Below, one piece after another: positions 38,576-48,444 of a stretch of 64,000 nucleotides of DNA; within the stretch, counting starts at the first letter, position 1; each line of letters starts with the position of its first letter. The DNA lies in NCBI GenBank assembly GCA_023374025.1, contig SIJG01000019.1, forward strand, positions 434,864 to 498,863. The letters are read 5' to 3'. This stretch comes from Heterodera schachtii. Lineage: Eukaryota; Nematoda; Chromadorea; Rhabditida; Heteroderidae. A model generated the notes under the pieces. It worked only from the letters and a program-made list of their open reading frames with translations, was not told the DNA's origin and made no database searches. Position numbers and translations under genes: made by a program.

Positions 38576-39535
38576 GAAAAACCAAATTTTAAATTGCAAA
38601 TTAAAAATTCACAAAAGAAGTCGACTCTGATTATCATGTATAAGCATTTTCAATTTCCTCAAATTTGTTGTCGATCTTTTAAACGAATAAGTTTATTTTT
38701 AAATATCATATTATCTCCAACATATCATAAATATGAATATAGATTTTATTTCAATTTTATAATTTAAATAAAAATTTAATTTAAAAATAAATTATTTTTT
38801 ATAGACTTAAATTACTTTAATTTTTCTCTTGTAATTAAAGAAAAGTGAAGCATTATTTACGAAATTTCTTTGACCATCTCATGAATCCATAATATCCATT
38901 TAAACTTTTGGCATTAATCGATTCCCCTGTCCCCACGAACTTTTTTTTGCGTATTATTGTAGTCTTTTAATATTAAAAAATAATAAAAGTTGTTGAACAT
39001 AAACAAATATTCAATTAATTTCTATTCTAATTTGGATTAATTAAATTTAATAGTTTTAGTATTATATTGTTTTTTATAAATTTAAATCAAATTTTATAAT
39101 TATTTCAAATAGATCGTATAGGTAATTTATAGTTTCTTATTTTCATAGTTTTTAACACTTGATTTCCTTCCAACAAAGCGTGTGAAGATAAAATGAAGTT
39201 AAATTTATGATAATAAATAGCTGATTTATTGGTTTTTTTCATTTTACTCGTTATATAGTTTCTTATGACTTGAATAAAAAGACGTTTTTGCGTTTGATTT
39301 TTTTGGTATAATTAGCCAATCTATTATCTTTTATCTATTTTATTTCAATGAATTTTGCTGAGAAAAATCACTCAAAAAGCGACCCAAACTCCAATTGATT
39401 TTCATAAAATCTGTGATATTTTAGAGGGAGGGATAAATCATTGATTTACAATTACAATGATTTATTATTTTGTTACAATTCATCATTAAAAAGTCATAGG
39501 TTTAAATGAGGTAAACAAACTCTTTTATGCAAACA

Positions 39536-39740
39536 GGGGGACGCACCGCCGGAGAAAATTTTAAAAAATTTTAATGCATTTTCGTAACAGAGATTCACCA
39601 AAAATTGCCAAATTTTTGCGATTTTAAGGCAAGCGAGGAATTTTTTTGCCTTTAAAATTGTTTTTTTTGTGAGCCCTTTTACCAAAAAACTTTTTGGGAA
39701 CATTGGGGGAGGGGAGGCGGTGCCGATAGGCGCCGCCGGG
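39536..39740. repeat. Dispersed element bounded by GC-rich near-palindromes
   Basis: A half motif GCACCGCCGG (39543-39552) and a full near-palindrome GGCGGTGCCGATAGGCGCCG ending CCGG (39716-39739) flank A+T-rich sequence with AAATTTTTGCGATTTTAAGG. The full motif has 11-bp arms with one mismatch. The same motif recurs at 43581, 47219, 50022, 51898 and 52034. The minus-strand frame 39494-39784 lies in it and is not a gene. Confidence 0.75.
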
Positions 39741-40009
39741 AAAAATTCGAATTTTGAGTGAAATTTGTGTAGAGATTTTGTCAAAAAAAATAATCAAATC
39801 CTTGGTTAAATTTGCGATTTTAGACTGTTTAAAAAAGAAAAAATAATAATTTTTAAGTTGAAATATTTATAGCCACTAAACAACACAGCCATTAAAACAA
39901 ATGCGTTAAAAGTAATATATTATTTAATTTTCTCAAAAATTTCTTCTCCTCCACCAATTTCCTTATCTACCTAATTCACCCAGACTCCTTTCTTACCAGT
40001 TCTTATTTT

Positions 40010-40112
40010 GTCCCGAAACCCGACCCAAAATCATCGGGTCGGGTTTCGGACGGGAAAAATGTCGGGTTTCGGGATTCGGGTTTTGGGATTCGGGTCACCC
40101 GGAACAACCCTG
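40010..40112. mobile_element. hAT-like element end with CCCGAA repeats
   Basis: Read on the minus strand this starts CAGGGTTGTTCCGGGTGACC and continues with repeats of CCCGAAACCC and CCCGAATCCC. A CAGGG terminus with GC-rich internal repeats is common at hAT transposon ends. It abuts the stop codon of the 40113-40943 gene exactly. I did not find the other end. Confidence 0.5.
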
Positions 40113-40943
40113 CTAAAATATAAAGAATGTCATCCTAAAAGCCTCTGAATGTTCCGTTCCTGTCCCACCAAGATTAGAACCTTGCGTAAAATTTAGTGAT
40201 TTGATAGGATTATATTGACTAGCATAGGGCAATTGGTGTTGCGTGTCATTTTGAACCCAGTTGTCCGGCTTCGGCACATTACCAATCTGTTGATTGATTA
40301 TTGGGTCGAGTTCCGATGTAAAAGTTGAAGAACAGTAATGAGAATCTTTGCCAAATTCTCCTGGATTGATCATTGGCACATTGGTAAAAGCATTAACAGA
40401 TGTAAACTTTGGCGAAATTTCACTGCCATAATGATAATCATTCGGGAATGGTGCAAGGTTGTATTTTGACTGAATATCAATTGGCAATGTCACATTATCA
40501 GTGCTATTTATATGATTGGGATGATCCAATGGATGATAATTTGACAAATTCTGGCCATTATTATGATAAAGACCATGGGAAAAAGGAAGAGCAGATGCAT
40601 AATTTATGCTAGAAACATTATCTGAGCTAATCAGTGACATTGAATTTGAAAGCAACGGCAAGCCACTGTTAGCATATGTTGATAAACCTTGTGTTAACAA
40701 CTGATTGTATGAACCAGGATTTTTGTTCATTATGATACCTTGCTGTTCATTAGCCAACTCGTAATTAGTTTGCAGATCTTGAACATTATAGTTATGTGCA
40801 TAATTAGTCGGATCAATCTGGGTCAAAAAATGGCCATTGGTTAAACCATGGCCATAATTTTGGTCATTGAATGCTTGAATACGATTATTGTCCATTGCAG
40901 TGACAATATGCCAAACTGAGCAAATTAATTGCAACAAAAACAT
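40113..40943 (-). CDS. Predicted secreted Asn/Ser-rich protein
   Basis: This is the longest frame of the window: 276 codons, ATG-initiated, no intron. The start MFLLQLICSVWHIVTA is a good signal peptide, with cleavage likely after residue 16. The mature part is rich in Asn, Ser, Tyr, His and Pro, has few charged residues, and holds several N-glycosylation sequons (NVS, NLS, NST, NVT, NDT, NFT). I see no conserved domain and almost no cysteine, so it is a pioneer protein. The last residues (RMTFFIF) and TAG run straight into a hAT-like terminus (CAGGG), so the natural C-terminus may have been cut by the insertion, or the element may have landed in the 3' UTR. A TATAAAT lies about 50 bases upstream of the ATG. 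In a plant-parasitic nematode such proteins are candidate effectors, but that is inference. Confidence 0.7.
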   Translation of the reverse strand: MFLLQLICSVWHIVTAMDNNRIQAFNDQNYGHGLTNGHFLTQIDPTNYAHNYNVQDLQTNYELANEQQGIIMNKNPGSYNQLLTQGLSTYANSGLPLLSNSMSLISSDNVSSINYASALPFSHGLYHNNGQNLSNYHPLDHPNHINSTDNVTLPIDIQSKYNLAPFPNDYHYGSEISPKFTSVNAFTNVPMINPGEFGKDSHYCSSTFTSELDPIINQQIGNVPKPDNWVQNDTQHQLPYASQYNPIKSLNFTQGSNLGGTGTEHSEAFRMTFFIF

Positions 40944-40992
40944 GATTTTTGATGAAAACCTTTCTAGGGTATTTCTAAAAGAGGTGTTCTTA

Positions 40993-40999
40993 ATTTATA
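40993..40999 (-). promoter_or_regulatory. Possible TATA box for the 40113-40943 gene
   Basis: TATAAAT on the minus strand, 50-56 bases upstream of the ATG, leaves room for a start site and a short leader. In such A+T-rich DNA a chance match is possible. Confidence 0.3.
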
Positions 41000-42711
41000 G
41001 ACTAAAAATTAACCAATTTAATGAGATTTTTTGATTTTGTTAATACTTAAATATTGGTTTTAAATTTTCTAATTAATTAAAAAAACAATTTATGCTTTCA
41101 ATGGGCTTCAATTTATTAAAAAGCTTGTTACTGAGCATATATTTTTTTATTTGAAAAATGCCCATTGTAGTTGAAATTAATTAATAATTGTACATTAATA
41201 GAAATATTATGCTAATAATTTTTTTTTATAATTGAATTAGGCATATTTTCTATATAAAAGGTATCAATAAAATCAATTGAATTATAAGAAAGAATACGTA
41301 GGTTGCTTGCTTCCTATAGAAATTAAATGTTTGATTTAATAATAAAGCAAAATTTTTCTTTAAATATTTAAAAAAAATATTTGCTTGGTCTTCTTTGAAA
41401 AAATAACGCCACAAAAAAGTGATGTGAAAAGCAAATTAAAAAAAAAATTTCTTCGTGATCGATCGATATGTGCGTATTATTTTTATCAAAGAATGTTAAT
41501 TGATGTAGGGAGGCCTGAAAATATAATAGTTGATCTATTTTTTAAATGAATAAATTGTAAATAATTCATCACCAAGCCTACTATAGATGGAAATTTTTGG
41601 AAAATTGTGAAAAATTTTATGACCGAAATTTGCGAAAATAACTGCCTTCCAAAAAAAATCTGCCTATATTTTGCGATTTTTTGTCTATGTTATAGTGAGA
41701 AGCCCGTCAAACCTGGAACCTTTTACTAATTCCGGCTGGGGAGTATTGCCAAAATACGAAAGAACAGTGAAAATGCTTGAAAAATTGCAAAATTCAAGAA
41801 AGATTGATTAAGTAAATAATGTGCTAAATTAGATGGCATATCCATGAAGGAGTTGGGCCAAATATAAAATACATATTTATCGAACCAACCAAGCCCATAT
41901 TTCAAATGCATTGGACCCGAATTTCGACTTGTTGAGATAAATTTGTTAATTACTGAAAATTTTTGACTTTAAAATAGAGTTGCACTGCACCGGGAAATTT
42001 GACAAAAACCTAGACCGGGACACGAAAAGTCGGAACTGGGATCTCGAAAAACCGGACTGGGACCAACCGGGAATTTTCCAAGAGAAAATTGAAAAACTTT
42101 TGAAAAATTCCAAAAATTTTAATCGAAATTCATAGATTAATAATATATTTTTGTCTATGTAAATGATTGAGTATTTTTTTTTAAATTTATGTACAATAAA
42201 TAAAAAACTTTATAAAATTAATTTTCTGAATTTATTGATTAAAAAAAGTACCAATCTTTTGAAAGATACGGTTAAAAATTTGGAATTTTCTAAGTTCCAA
42301 AATTTCTGGAAATTTGTTTAATAAATTGAACAATTTTCGTTAAAACTGTTTATTATGAGCCGATGGTCAAAAATACCGTATCTTTGGATACTGCCGTTCC
42401 CCCTCAATTTGGGAAAGGAAAATTGTAGGAAAATGTTAATTGATAATTAACTATTATTAAATTATTATTTAAATTCGTTTGAGTAATTTCCATTGATTAA
42501 AATTAAAAATTTCAAAATTCGTTTTTGTTGGTGCGAAATAGTCAAAATGGGCAAAAGCTGATTAAACTTCAACTGCGGCGGCGGCGACTCGCGTGGCTTT
42601 TTTCATTTAAAAAAATAAATTGAAAAAAGTTACTTTTTAATTGATGAATGGTGATAGTGTTTGATTATTCAGAATGTTTGTTTTTAGTGCCGTTGCGAAA
42701 TTCACTCATTG
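41000..42711. other. Intergenic sequence with transposon fragment
   Basis: Mostly A+T-rich. At 41977-42075 a stretch with repeated ACCGGG/ACTGGGA motifs beginning AGAGTTGCACTGCACCGGG resembles the terminal region of the hAT-like element at 57678 and is probably a decayed relative. At 42565-42610 there is a short GCGGCGGCGGC-rich patch. Confidence 0.45.
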
Positions 42712-42815
42712 CCAAATCCAACGCGAAAAAACAAATAAAACAATTACCTTTCATTTGTCTGTGCCAAATCCAACGCGAAAAAACAAATAAAACAATTACC
42801 TTTCATTTGTCTGCC
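42712..42815. repeat. Two tandem copies of a 52-bp unit
   Basis: Each unit begins CCAAATCCAACGCGAAAAAA and contains CAATTACCTTTCATTTGTCT. The copies are nearly identical. They end about 75 bases upstream of the ATG of the 42891 secreted-peptide ORF, so they may lie in its promoter or 5' UTR. The ORF 42648-42842 reads through them and shows the same peptide twice. Confidence 0.8.
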
Positions 42816-42890
42816 AATCACTCACTAATTAATAATAATTAAGAATTAATTAAAAAGTCAATTTTGAATTTAAAAATTAATTAAGACAAA

Positions 42891-43061
42891 ATGTGGCCCT
42901 TTTCTCTGCTCTCATTTTCATTCTTCATTGGCGTTTTGCTTCTCCTCGTGGCGTCAATTCAAATTCAAAGTGCCGAAGGCGCTGATCCAAAATTAGAGCG
43001 AAGCAATGGGAAGCGATGGAAAAAGGTTGGATTTGTGGAGGGGACGAAAAGCCGAAATTGA
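42891..43061 (+). CDS. Predicted small secreted peptide, 56 residues
   Basis: ATG in a good context (AAGACAAAATGTGG) opens MWPFSLLSFSFFIGVLLLLV, a textbook signal peptide with cleavage likely near SAEG-A (about residues 28-31). The remainder is short, basic and hydrophilic (ADPKLERSNGKRWKKVGF) and ends at TGA. G+C is well above that of the flanks. The next frame stays open downstream (Met/Glu-rich, with KAEIEADKCETMEQMNEM), so the true gene may splice from AAAAAG/GTTGGA or may carry a frameshift; the 56-residue reading is the simplest. It has no cysteine in the mature part, and the basic GKR site could be processed as in a peptide hormone. No family is recognised. Confidence 0.5.
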   Translation: MWPFSLLSFSFFIGVLLLLVASIQIQSAEGADPKLERSNGKRWKKVGFVEGTKSRN

Positions 43062-45047
43062 AGCGGACAAATGCGAAACGATGGAGCAAATGAATGAAAT
43101 GAGAGAAATGAATGAATGCCACCGCACTCGAACGGCCAATGTGATCAAAAAAAAAACATTTTGAAATGAAAAATTTAAAATTCAATCATACACAGAAATA
43201 TCGAGTTGTTGAAAAAGTGTTGAAATGAAAATTATTCAAAAACTATGAAAATGGGGATTTGCTAAACTCTGCTAAAGGCCGAAGAAGGGGATGAAAGTCA
43301 GCAAAATGCTTCAAAAAGTCATAAAAAAAAGAGTTTCCCGAATAATTTTGTTTAGGGTTAAGCCCCGATCCCGACCCCCGGCATTTTTGGGCCTATACCC
43401 CGACCCGACCCCCGACATGTCGTCCCGCGAACCCCCGACACTAATTAGGGGAACTAGGGACCCCGAGCGTTGAAAAATTAAAAAGTTAATTCAAAAAACA
43501 AAGGGGGAAAGGTTGAAAACTTTTGAAATTTTGAACCATTTTCTTAATAAAATTAATTAAAAATTCCGAAAAAACTTATCGGCGGCGCCTATCGGCACCA
43601 TCGGATACACCCCTAAAATTCACTTTCTTGCCATTTCTTACAGCATTTTCAAATTTTTATCTTTATTTTTGGCTGTTTTTGTCATATTTTTATCCATATT
43701 TGGCCATTTTTGAGCTTTTTAGTCAATATTTAGGGTTTTGTAGTCCATATTTTATTCCACATTTGGTGTTTTTAGTCCATATTATTTCAAGCCTATTTAT
43801 TACTAATTAACAACAACATTTAATTTATTTATAGAAGAAAATTAATTGTAAATGTTGGCCAACTTACCGAAATGTCTCGCAAAAAAGATAAGAGTGGAGA
43901 ATTTTCAATTAAAAAATAAACCGATTAAATTTCATTAAGCTTATTAAAAGGAAATGATTTTACGCACCAATAGAGTATTTTGGCGTCCAATGTGCATGAA
44001 AAACATGGGTTTTTTAGGGTCTGTTAAGCTAGTTTTCGAGTTATTAACAAATATTTTGTAGTTTTTTAGAAACTAAATGTCGGATTGCCCACTGTCGGAT
44101 TGTCCGGGAGCCTGTCTTTGATATTACTCGTCAGCATTTGTCAAGTAATAAAATTATTTTATTCAGGTGTTGAAATCATAAAATTAACTAAGAAAAACAA
44201 GTTCAGCAAAAGCTTTTAAACCTGTTACTTCATCATTTGATTAATAAAGATACAAACAATCATCATCTTATTTTTTACAAATGTCTTTTCTTTTGTAAAT
44301 GATTAATGAAAGCTTCTTTGAAAAATAATTTTTATTTACTTTTTTTGATTTTAATATTATTATTTTTTTTAGTTTTCACACATTTAACTATTGCTTCAAA
44401 TGTTGGTTAATAAAGTAGAACCATTTAAAAGTAGTTAATACAAACTTAAATATACAAATAGAAATGATAAAAGTGAATATAGGTACCTAATTAAGGAAAG
44501 AGATTAAAAAAATCAACCAGAAATGAAATATTCTTTTTCGGATAATGTTTTGGAAATCTCGTGAAATATTTACGGAAAACCATTCTGACCATTTTTCTTA
44601 ACTTATCAATTCGCTCCACAAAAAATGTTTTTGGAAATAATCTACAGAACAAATTTGATTTTTAAGAATCTTTTTTTTTACCATAAGATTAAGACCAATA
44701 TCAGTCCAATGGTTTCAATTTATTTTAATTGTTTCTCTCAAATTTCAAAATTTTTCTCGATTTTATTGAAATTTCAAATGAACCCAACAAGGGCAGTGAA
44801 AGCAACCATCAAACCAATTCCCAGCCGTCAATGAATCAAATCGATTTGTCGTTGCTCAAATAATTAATTCACTACCGCTGAGTTTGACTCGGTGGACACA
44901 AAGGCCTAAATTACTTGTCCGGGGAATAAATCTCAGGAAAGACTTTTATTTACATGACTTTAAAAGAATTTATTTTAAGTATAAAATAAATTTAAAAAAT
45001 TGTCTGAATCCGGGGTCGAAACATAGTCAAAAGAAGATCAAATTCGT
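43062..45047. other. Intergenic sequence with repeat fragments
   Basis: It contains a CCCGACCCC-rich stretch (43355-43475) like the hAT-end repeats at 40010, and a GC near-palindrome copy GGCGGCGCCTATCGGCACCA (43581-43604). The rest is A+T-rich sequence. ORFs at 43628 and 44625 have no support. Confidence 0.5.
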
Positions 45048-45300
45048 GCTCACAAAGGGAGGTGGCCAAGTGTCCGTGGGATTTCGGAATGAGATTTTTT
45101 GTGTAGATAGAGCACCCCTGGGTTCTTAAGAAAAGTGTTTTCAATTTCTGCCAAATGGACCCTTGTGCCGAGATAAAAAATGCCAAAGTTTTTAATAATT
45201 AAATAAAAGAAATACTTATTTCGATGTAAGCATGGTGTCCAGTGGTGTAGCGGTGGTGCGTTAATTATAAAAAATTAAAACTTTGGCAAAACCTATTTTT
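45048..45300 (+). repeat. Dispersed repeat, partner of 54720-54950 in inverted orientation
   Basis: It shares blocks AAAGGGAGGTGGCCAAGTGT, GGGATTTCGGAATGAGATTT, TTTTCAATTTCTGCCAAATG and GATAAAAAATGCCAAAGTTT with the reverse complement of 54720-54950. Both copies run into a tRNA box A-like sequence (GTGGTGTAGCGGTGGTGCG here, about 45243-45261). It is probably a tRNA-derived SINE or a MITE with a captured tRNA-like end. Confidence 0.7.
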
Positions 45301-45371
45301 ATTAAGAATCCATGGGTGCTCTAACCAATTATTTTAACAATTACCAATCTACGCACTCAATGCAATCTTGT

Positions 45372-45823
45372 TCAGAAAGCACAATTTTGACAATTGTACA
45401 AATGCTCGTCTTCTTGCTGTTGCTGCTGAACCGCCGCCGTCGCCCCATTAATTGGGCATCATTCCATTGTCCACCATGAAATCGCACCAAAATCGTCTTC
45501 TTTGAGTAGTGTCAGCTTCTCATTAGTCTGTTCATTGACCAATTCAAATTGCTCATTTGGCTGTGATACATCGGATACAGCAAAAGGAACCAATGCAAAA
45601 GTTAACAGTTTCAGTTTGCCCATCATCGGTAAGTTTGTTCGGGGAATATGACATAAGATTGGATTGAATCCAACCGGGCGAAATCGGAGAAAATAGTTGG
45701 CGAAATGAGACGAAGCAAATTGTCCAAGTGATCAGCATGTGGGGAAATGTACAAGTGGCTAATATTCGACCCAAAAATAGGCCAAGTTTGGCGCAAAAAA
45801 AATATTACAAATTGGCGTGACAC
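45372..45823 (-). pseudogene. Decayed member of a nematode gene family
   Basis: The minus strand carries three coding blocks in order but in different frames. The first has WPIFGSNISHLYISPHADHL then DNLLRLISPTIFSDFARLDS and FPEQTYR before a stop. The second has DDGQTETV in another frame. The third (45626 down) has PNEQFELVNEQTNEKLTLLK then EDDFGAISWWTME, a TGA at 45459-45461, and CPINGATAAVQQQQQ to a stop at 45372. From memory, WP..NI..L, RLISPTI, FP..DDG, FEL.NE.T.EKLTL.KE and ..RCPI occur in this order in a large, poorly characterised protein family of cyst nematodes. The central segment with KWLHTPR-type sequence is missing here. The TGA sits where that family has Arg (CGA to TGA). Taken alone, the third block starts MMGKLKLLTFALVPFAVSD, which mimics a signal peptide. 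Confidence 0.65.
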
Positions 45824-45849
45824 CGATGTTCGATGAAGTTATGTCCATA

Positions 45850-46060
45850 GAAAAATGGGTGAATTTGCCAAAAAAAAAGTATTTCCCGATTTTATTGCAT
45901 TTTTTATGGACTTTTTCGAAAAAAAAAACGCCAAAAAAGCACCAAAATCGGAAAAAAAACGCCAAAAAAGGCACCAAAACGGCAAAATGCCAAAAAAGGC
46001 ATTTAAGGCACGAAAATCCCGAAAAAGGCAAAAAAGGCACAATAAAAGTCAACGTAGAAG
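45850..46060. repeat. AAAAAGGCACC-type simple tandem repeat
   Basis: Irregular repeats of GCCAAAAAAGGCACCAAAA and variants lie within a longer dispersed repeat. They create Lys-rich frames on the plus strand and Phe-rich frames on the minus strand. A related palindromic GGCATATGCC piece recurs at 46866. Confidence 0.7.
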
Positions 46061-46930
46061 CCTCAAACCAAGTGGAAAATACGTTATTTATGCTTAATAT
46101 ATCGAAACAAGTGCGCAGAAAAAAAAGGCATTTGCCTCAAAATGTGGTCTCTATTAATAATATGTATAATATAATGGAAAATGAATTTTTTTTTTTTATG
46201 AAAAAGTAATTTGTAGAAGAAATTATGATAAAAGTTCGGAATCACAAAAGTATTGCAGAAAAAATTTTTTCGAATAAAGTCGATTTTCTCAAAAATGAAT
46301 GGTGGCAAAAAGATCTTTTTTACGCCAAAAGAAACGTCAATTAGTTCACTAATAAATAGCCAAAAACTGTCCCAATAACTCTCTCTTTGTCGAGAAAATT
46401 GGTCATGACCCAAACACCTCTCCTTTTGGTGTAACAAAAGTAATTCATCAAAATGTTTAATCGACTCAACTCAATTTTATGTAAAGAAAAAAATACTCCA
46501 AAATTTCTGCTATGGGTAACATAAAAATGATTAATTTTCTATTTTCAAGCCATTTTAGCTTTTAAGATCACCATGAAGGAGTGATTTGATCATGTTGGTC
46601 CAAAATAGATTTTAATCAGTAAGAGAGTTATGTAAATTTTCGCAATTATAGATAGTTTTAGTGAAAATCTATTAAAAAATTCATGAAAACAAACCGAAAT
46701 GTTAATTTTCTTAAACAAAACACTCCCGCAAATTAATTACAAATACTGAAATATTTAACGCTCATTCCAATGTGTTGCGAGTTGTTTCTTTTTTGAAATT
46801 TGTTGCTCAGAATTTATAATAAATTTTTATAAAGTCCTTAACTTTAAATAAATTAGCAAAAAAAAGGCATATGCCTCAAAATCCGGGCTCAAGTAATCAA
46901 TGAATAAAATTGTTTGCCTTAATTTTAACT
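46061..46930. other. Repeat-derived intergenic sequence
   Basis: Runs with AAAAGGCATTTGCCTC and CCTTTTGGTGTAACAAAAG look like interspersed repeats. The 117-codon minus frame at 46084-46437 lies inside them and has no coding support. Confidence 0.4.
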
Positions 46931-47322
46931 CAGGGCTGCCATCCGTCCTTGAATGGCAAGGTCGACCTGGAAATTGGGCCCTCTCACATGAAAATGTGAA
47001 AGAATCCTTGAATTCAAGTGTCCTTGAAAATGAGCATTAAAAAATGGAAAATATAATCAAAGGAAACTTGACAAATTTTTGATTTTTAATGATAATTTTG
47101 GTGAAAATATGTTAGCAAATAGTGTAATTGCCCAAAATGACCTTAAGACAGTCAAAATTTGCACAATTTTGGGCAAAATCTGTTAATTAATTGCTTTAAA
47201 TTTTCAAAATATTTCCGCGCGGCGCCTATCGTACCCCCCCCCCCCCCCCCCGCCCACCCCCACGGTCCTTGCAAATCGGCATACCCGTCCTTGGAAACGG
47301 AGCATGGACGATGGCAGCCCTG
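46931..47322. mobile_element. Non-autonomous hAT-like element, 392 bp
   Basis: Terminal inverted repeats: left CAGGGCTGCCATCCGTCC and right, as reverse complement, CAGGGCTGCCATCGTCC (one base shorter). A CAGGG terminus is typical of hAT elements. The flanks TTTTAACT and ATTAAATT match at five of eight positions, so the target duplication is decayed or doubtful. Inside are a C homopolymer and a truncated copy of the GCGGCGCCTATCG motif (47219-47231). Confidence 0.65.
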
Positions 47323-47833
47323 ATTAAATTTAATTATAGATAAAAGAGCGAGAATGGCTTAACGTTAAAAAAAGCAATGAATCATCTCTAGGAATAGCAA
47401 CTCTGCTAATTTATCAGCGTTTTGCTGATTCAAGGAGTCAAAGCTGATTTTTTTATTTCGCGAATTTTTTGTACCTGTTTAGGTCCCTATTTTGGAATTT
47501 TTCGCCCCTAAAATCCGTTCCCTATATATTACATTTTTTCAAATTTAATCATTTATTTAAGCCATCTCATAAAGAATATATGTATATGTACAATAAAAAA
47601 GATAATTAGGTAATTAAGGAGATGAAGGTTACTCATACAGAAAGCGCATAAAGCAATGACCATAGAAATTCAAAAAAAATAACATTATTATCATCATCTT
47701 GATTAGGGAAGAGAAAAAAACAAACAATTAACAACGGAAAAAGGTTTGGGTTCCAAACGATTGTATCGGCAGAGGAAAAAGCAAATTTAAAAATGTTAGA
47801 ATAAAGAATAAATCATTTTAAAAAATGATGGGT
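47323..47833. other. Intergenic sequence with a dispersed repeat
   Basis: The part around 47400-47460 (CAGCGTTTTGCTGATTC, GTCAAAGCTGATTTTT) is related to 57540-57600. The rest is A+T-rich with no call. Confidence 0.5.
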
Positions 47834-47843
47834 GGTTTAATTG

Positions 47844-48223
47844 GAACGACACCCAACACGTACTAGGACAACTCGTACTGTTTTTCGACAAAAAAATCGT
47901 CAAAACTTTTGTTAAAGTCAACCAAATTAAACATTTTTTGTATGATTCGATAGCCCTTAAAGTTCTCCATCTAACTGCAAAATGCAAGAAAATTTTATTT
48001 CTTTTCAAAAAAGTTATGACCAAATATAGTAAAAAACAAATTTTTCGTCCTAACTTTTTTCAATCTTGATCAAATTTTTTGAAACTTTGTGCGTAGATAG
48101 AGAATTTTAAGCGCTATTGAATGATACCAAGATTGTTTAATTTGGTTGACTCTAACAAAAGTAATGACGATTTTTTTGTCGAAAAACAGTACGAGTTGGC
48201 CTAGTACGAGTTGGGTTTTTGTC
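47844..48223. mobile_element. Long-TIR element, Mutator-like, 380 bp, with 10-bp target duplication
   Basis: The inverted terminal repeats are about 120 bp each and share CCCAAC.CGTACTAG, ACTCGTACTGTTTTTCGACA and GTCAACCAAATTAAACA. The flanks carry the direct repeat GGTTTAATTG at 47834-47843 and 48224-48233. Long inverted ends with a 9-11-bp duplication fit Mutator-like non-autonomous elements. There is no transposase. The ORFs at 47796 and 48070 are translations of the two arms. Confidence 0.75.
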
Positions 48224-48444
48224 GGTTTAATTGAGGTGAAATGAAAGGAAAGTGTAATTACATAATAATTGAGGTGATTCATAGGACTTGAATTGGGTAA
48301 TAAGAAATAATAATGATAATAAAGACATAATAAATATTTAAGGCATTTATCGCAGCAGTTGTGGCGCCAAACAATCTCAGGATCGGAATCAGAAAGCAGA
48401 GTCGGGTGGTCGGCATTTGATTTTCACGGCATGTCCCCCCATTT

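Noticed and set aside
40409..40612. 67-codon plus-strand ORF
   Set aside because: It is antisense to the 276-residue secreted protein frame.
45817..46209. 130-codon Lys-rich ORF and Phe-rich opposite-strand ORFs
   Set aside because: They are produced by AAAAAGGCACC-type simple repeats.
46084..46437. 117-codon minus-strand ORF
   Set aside because: It lies in interspersed repeat sequence, lacks an ATG start, and has no domain or splice context.
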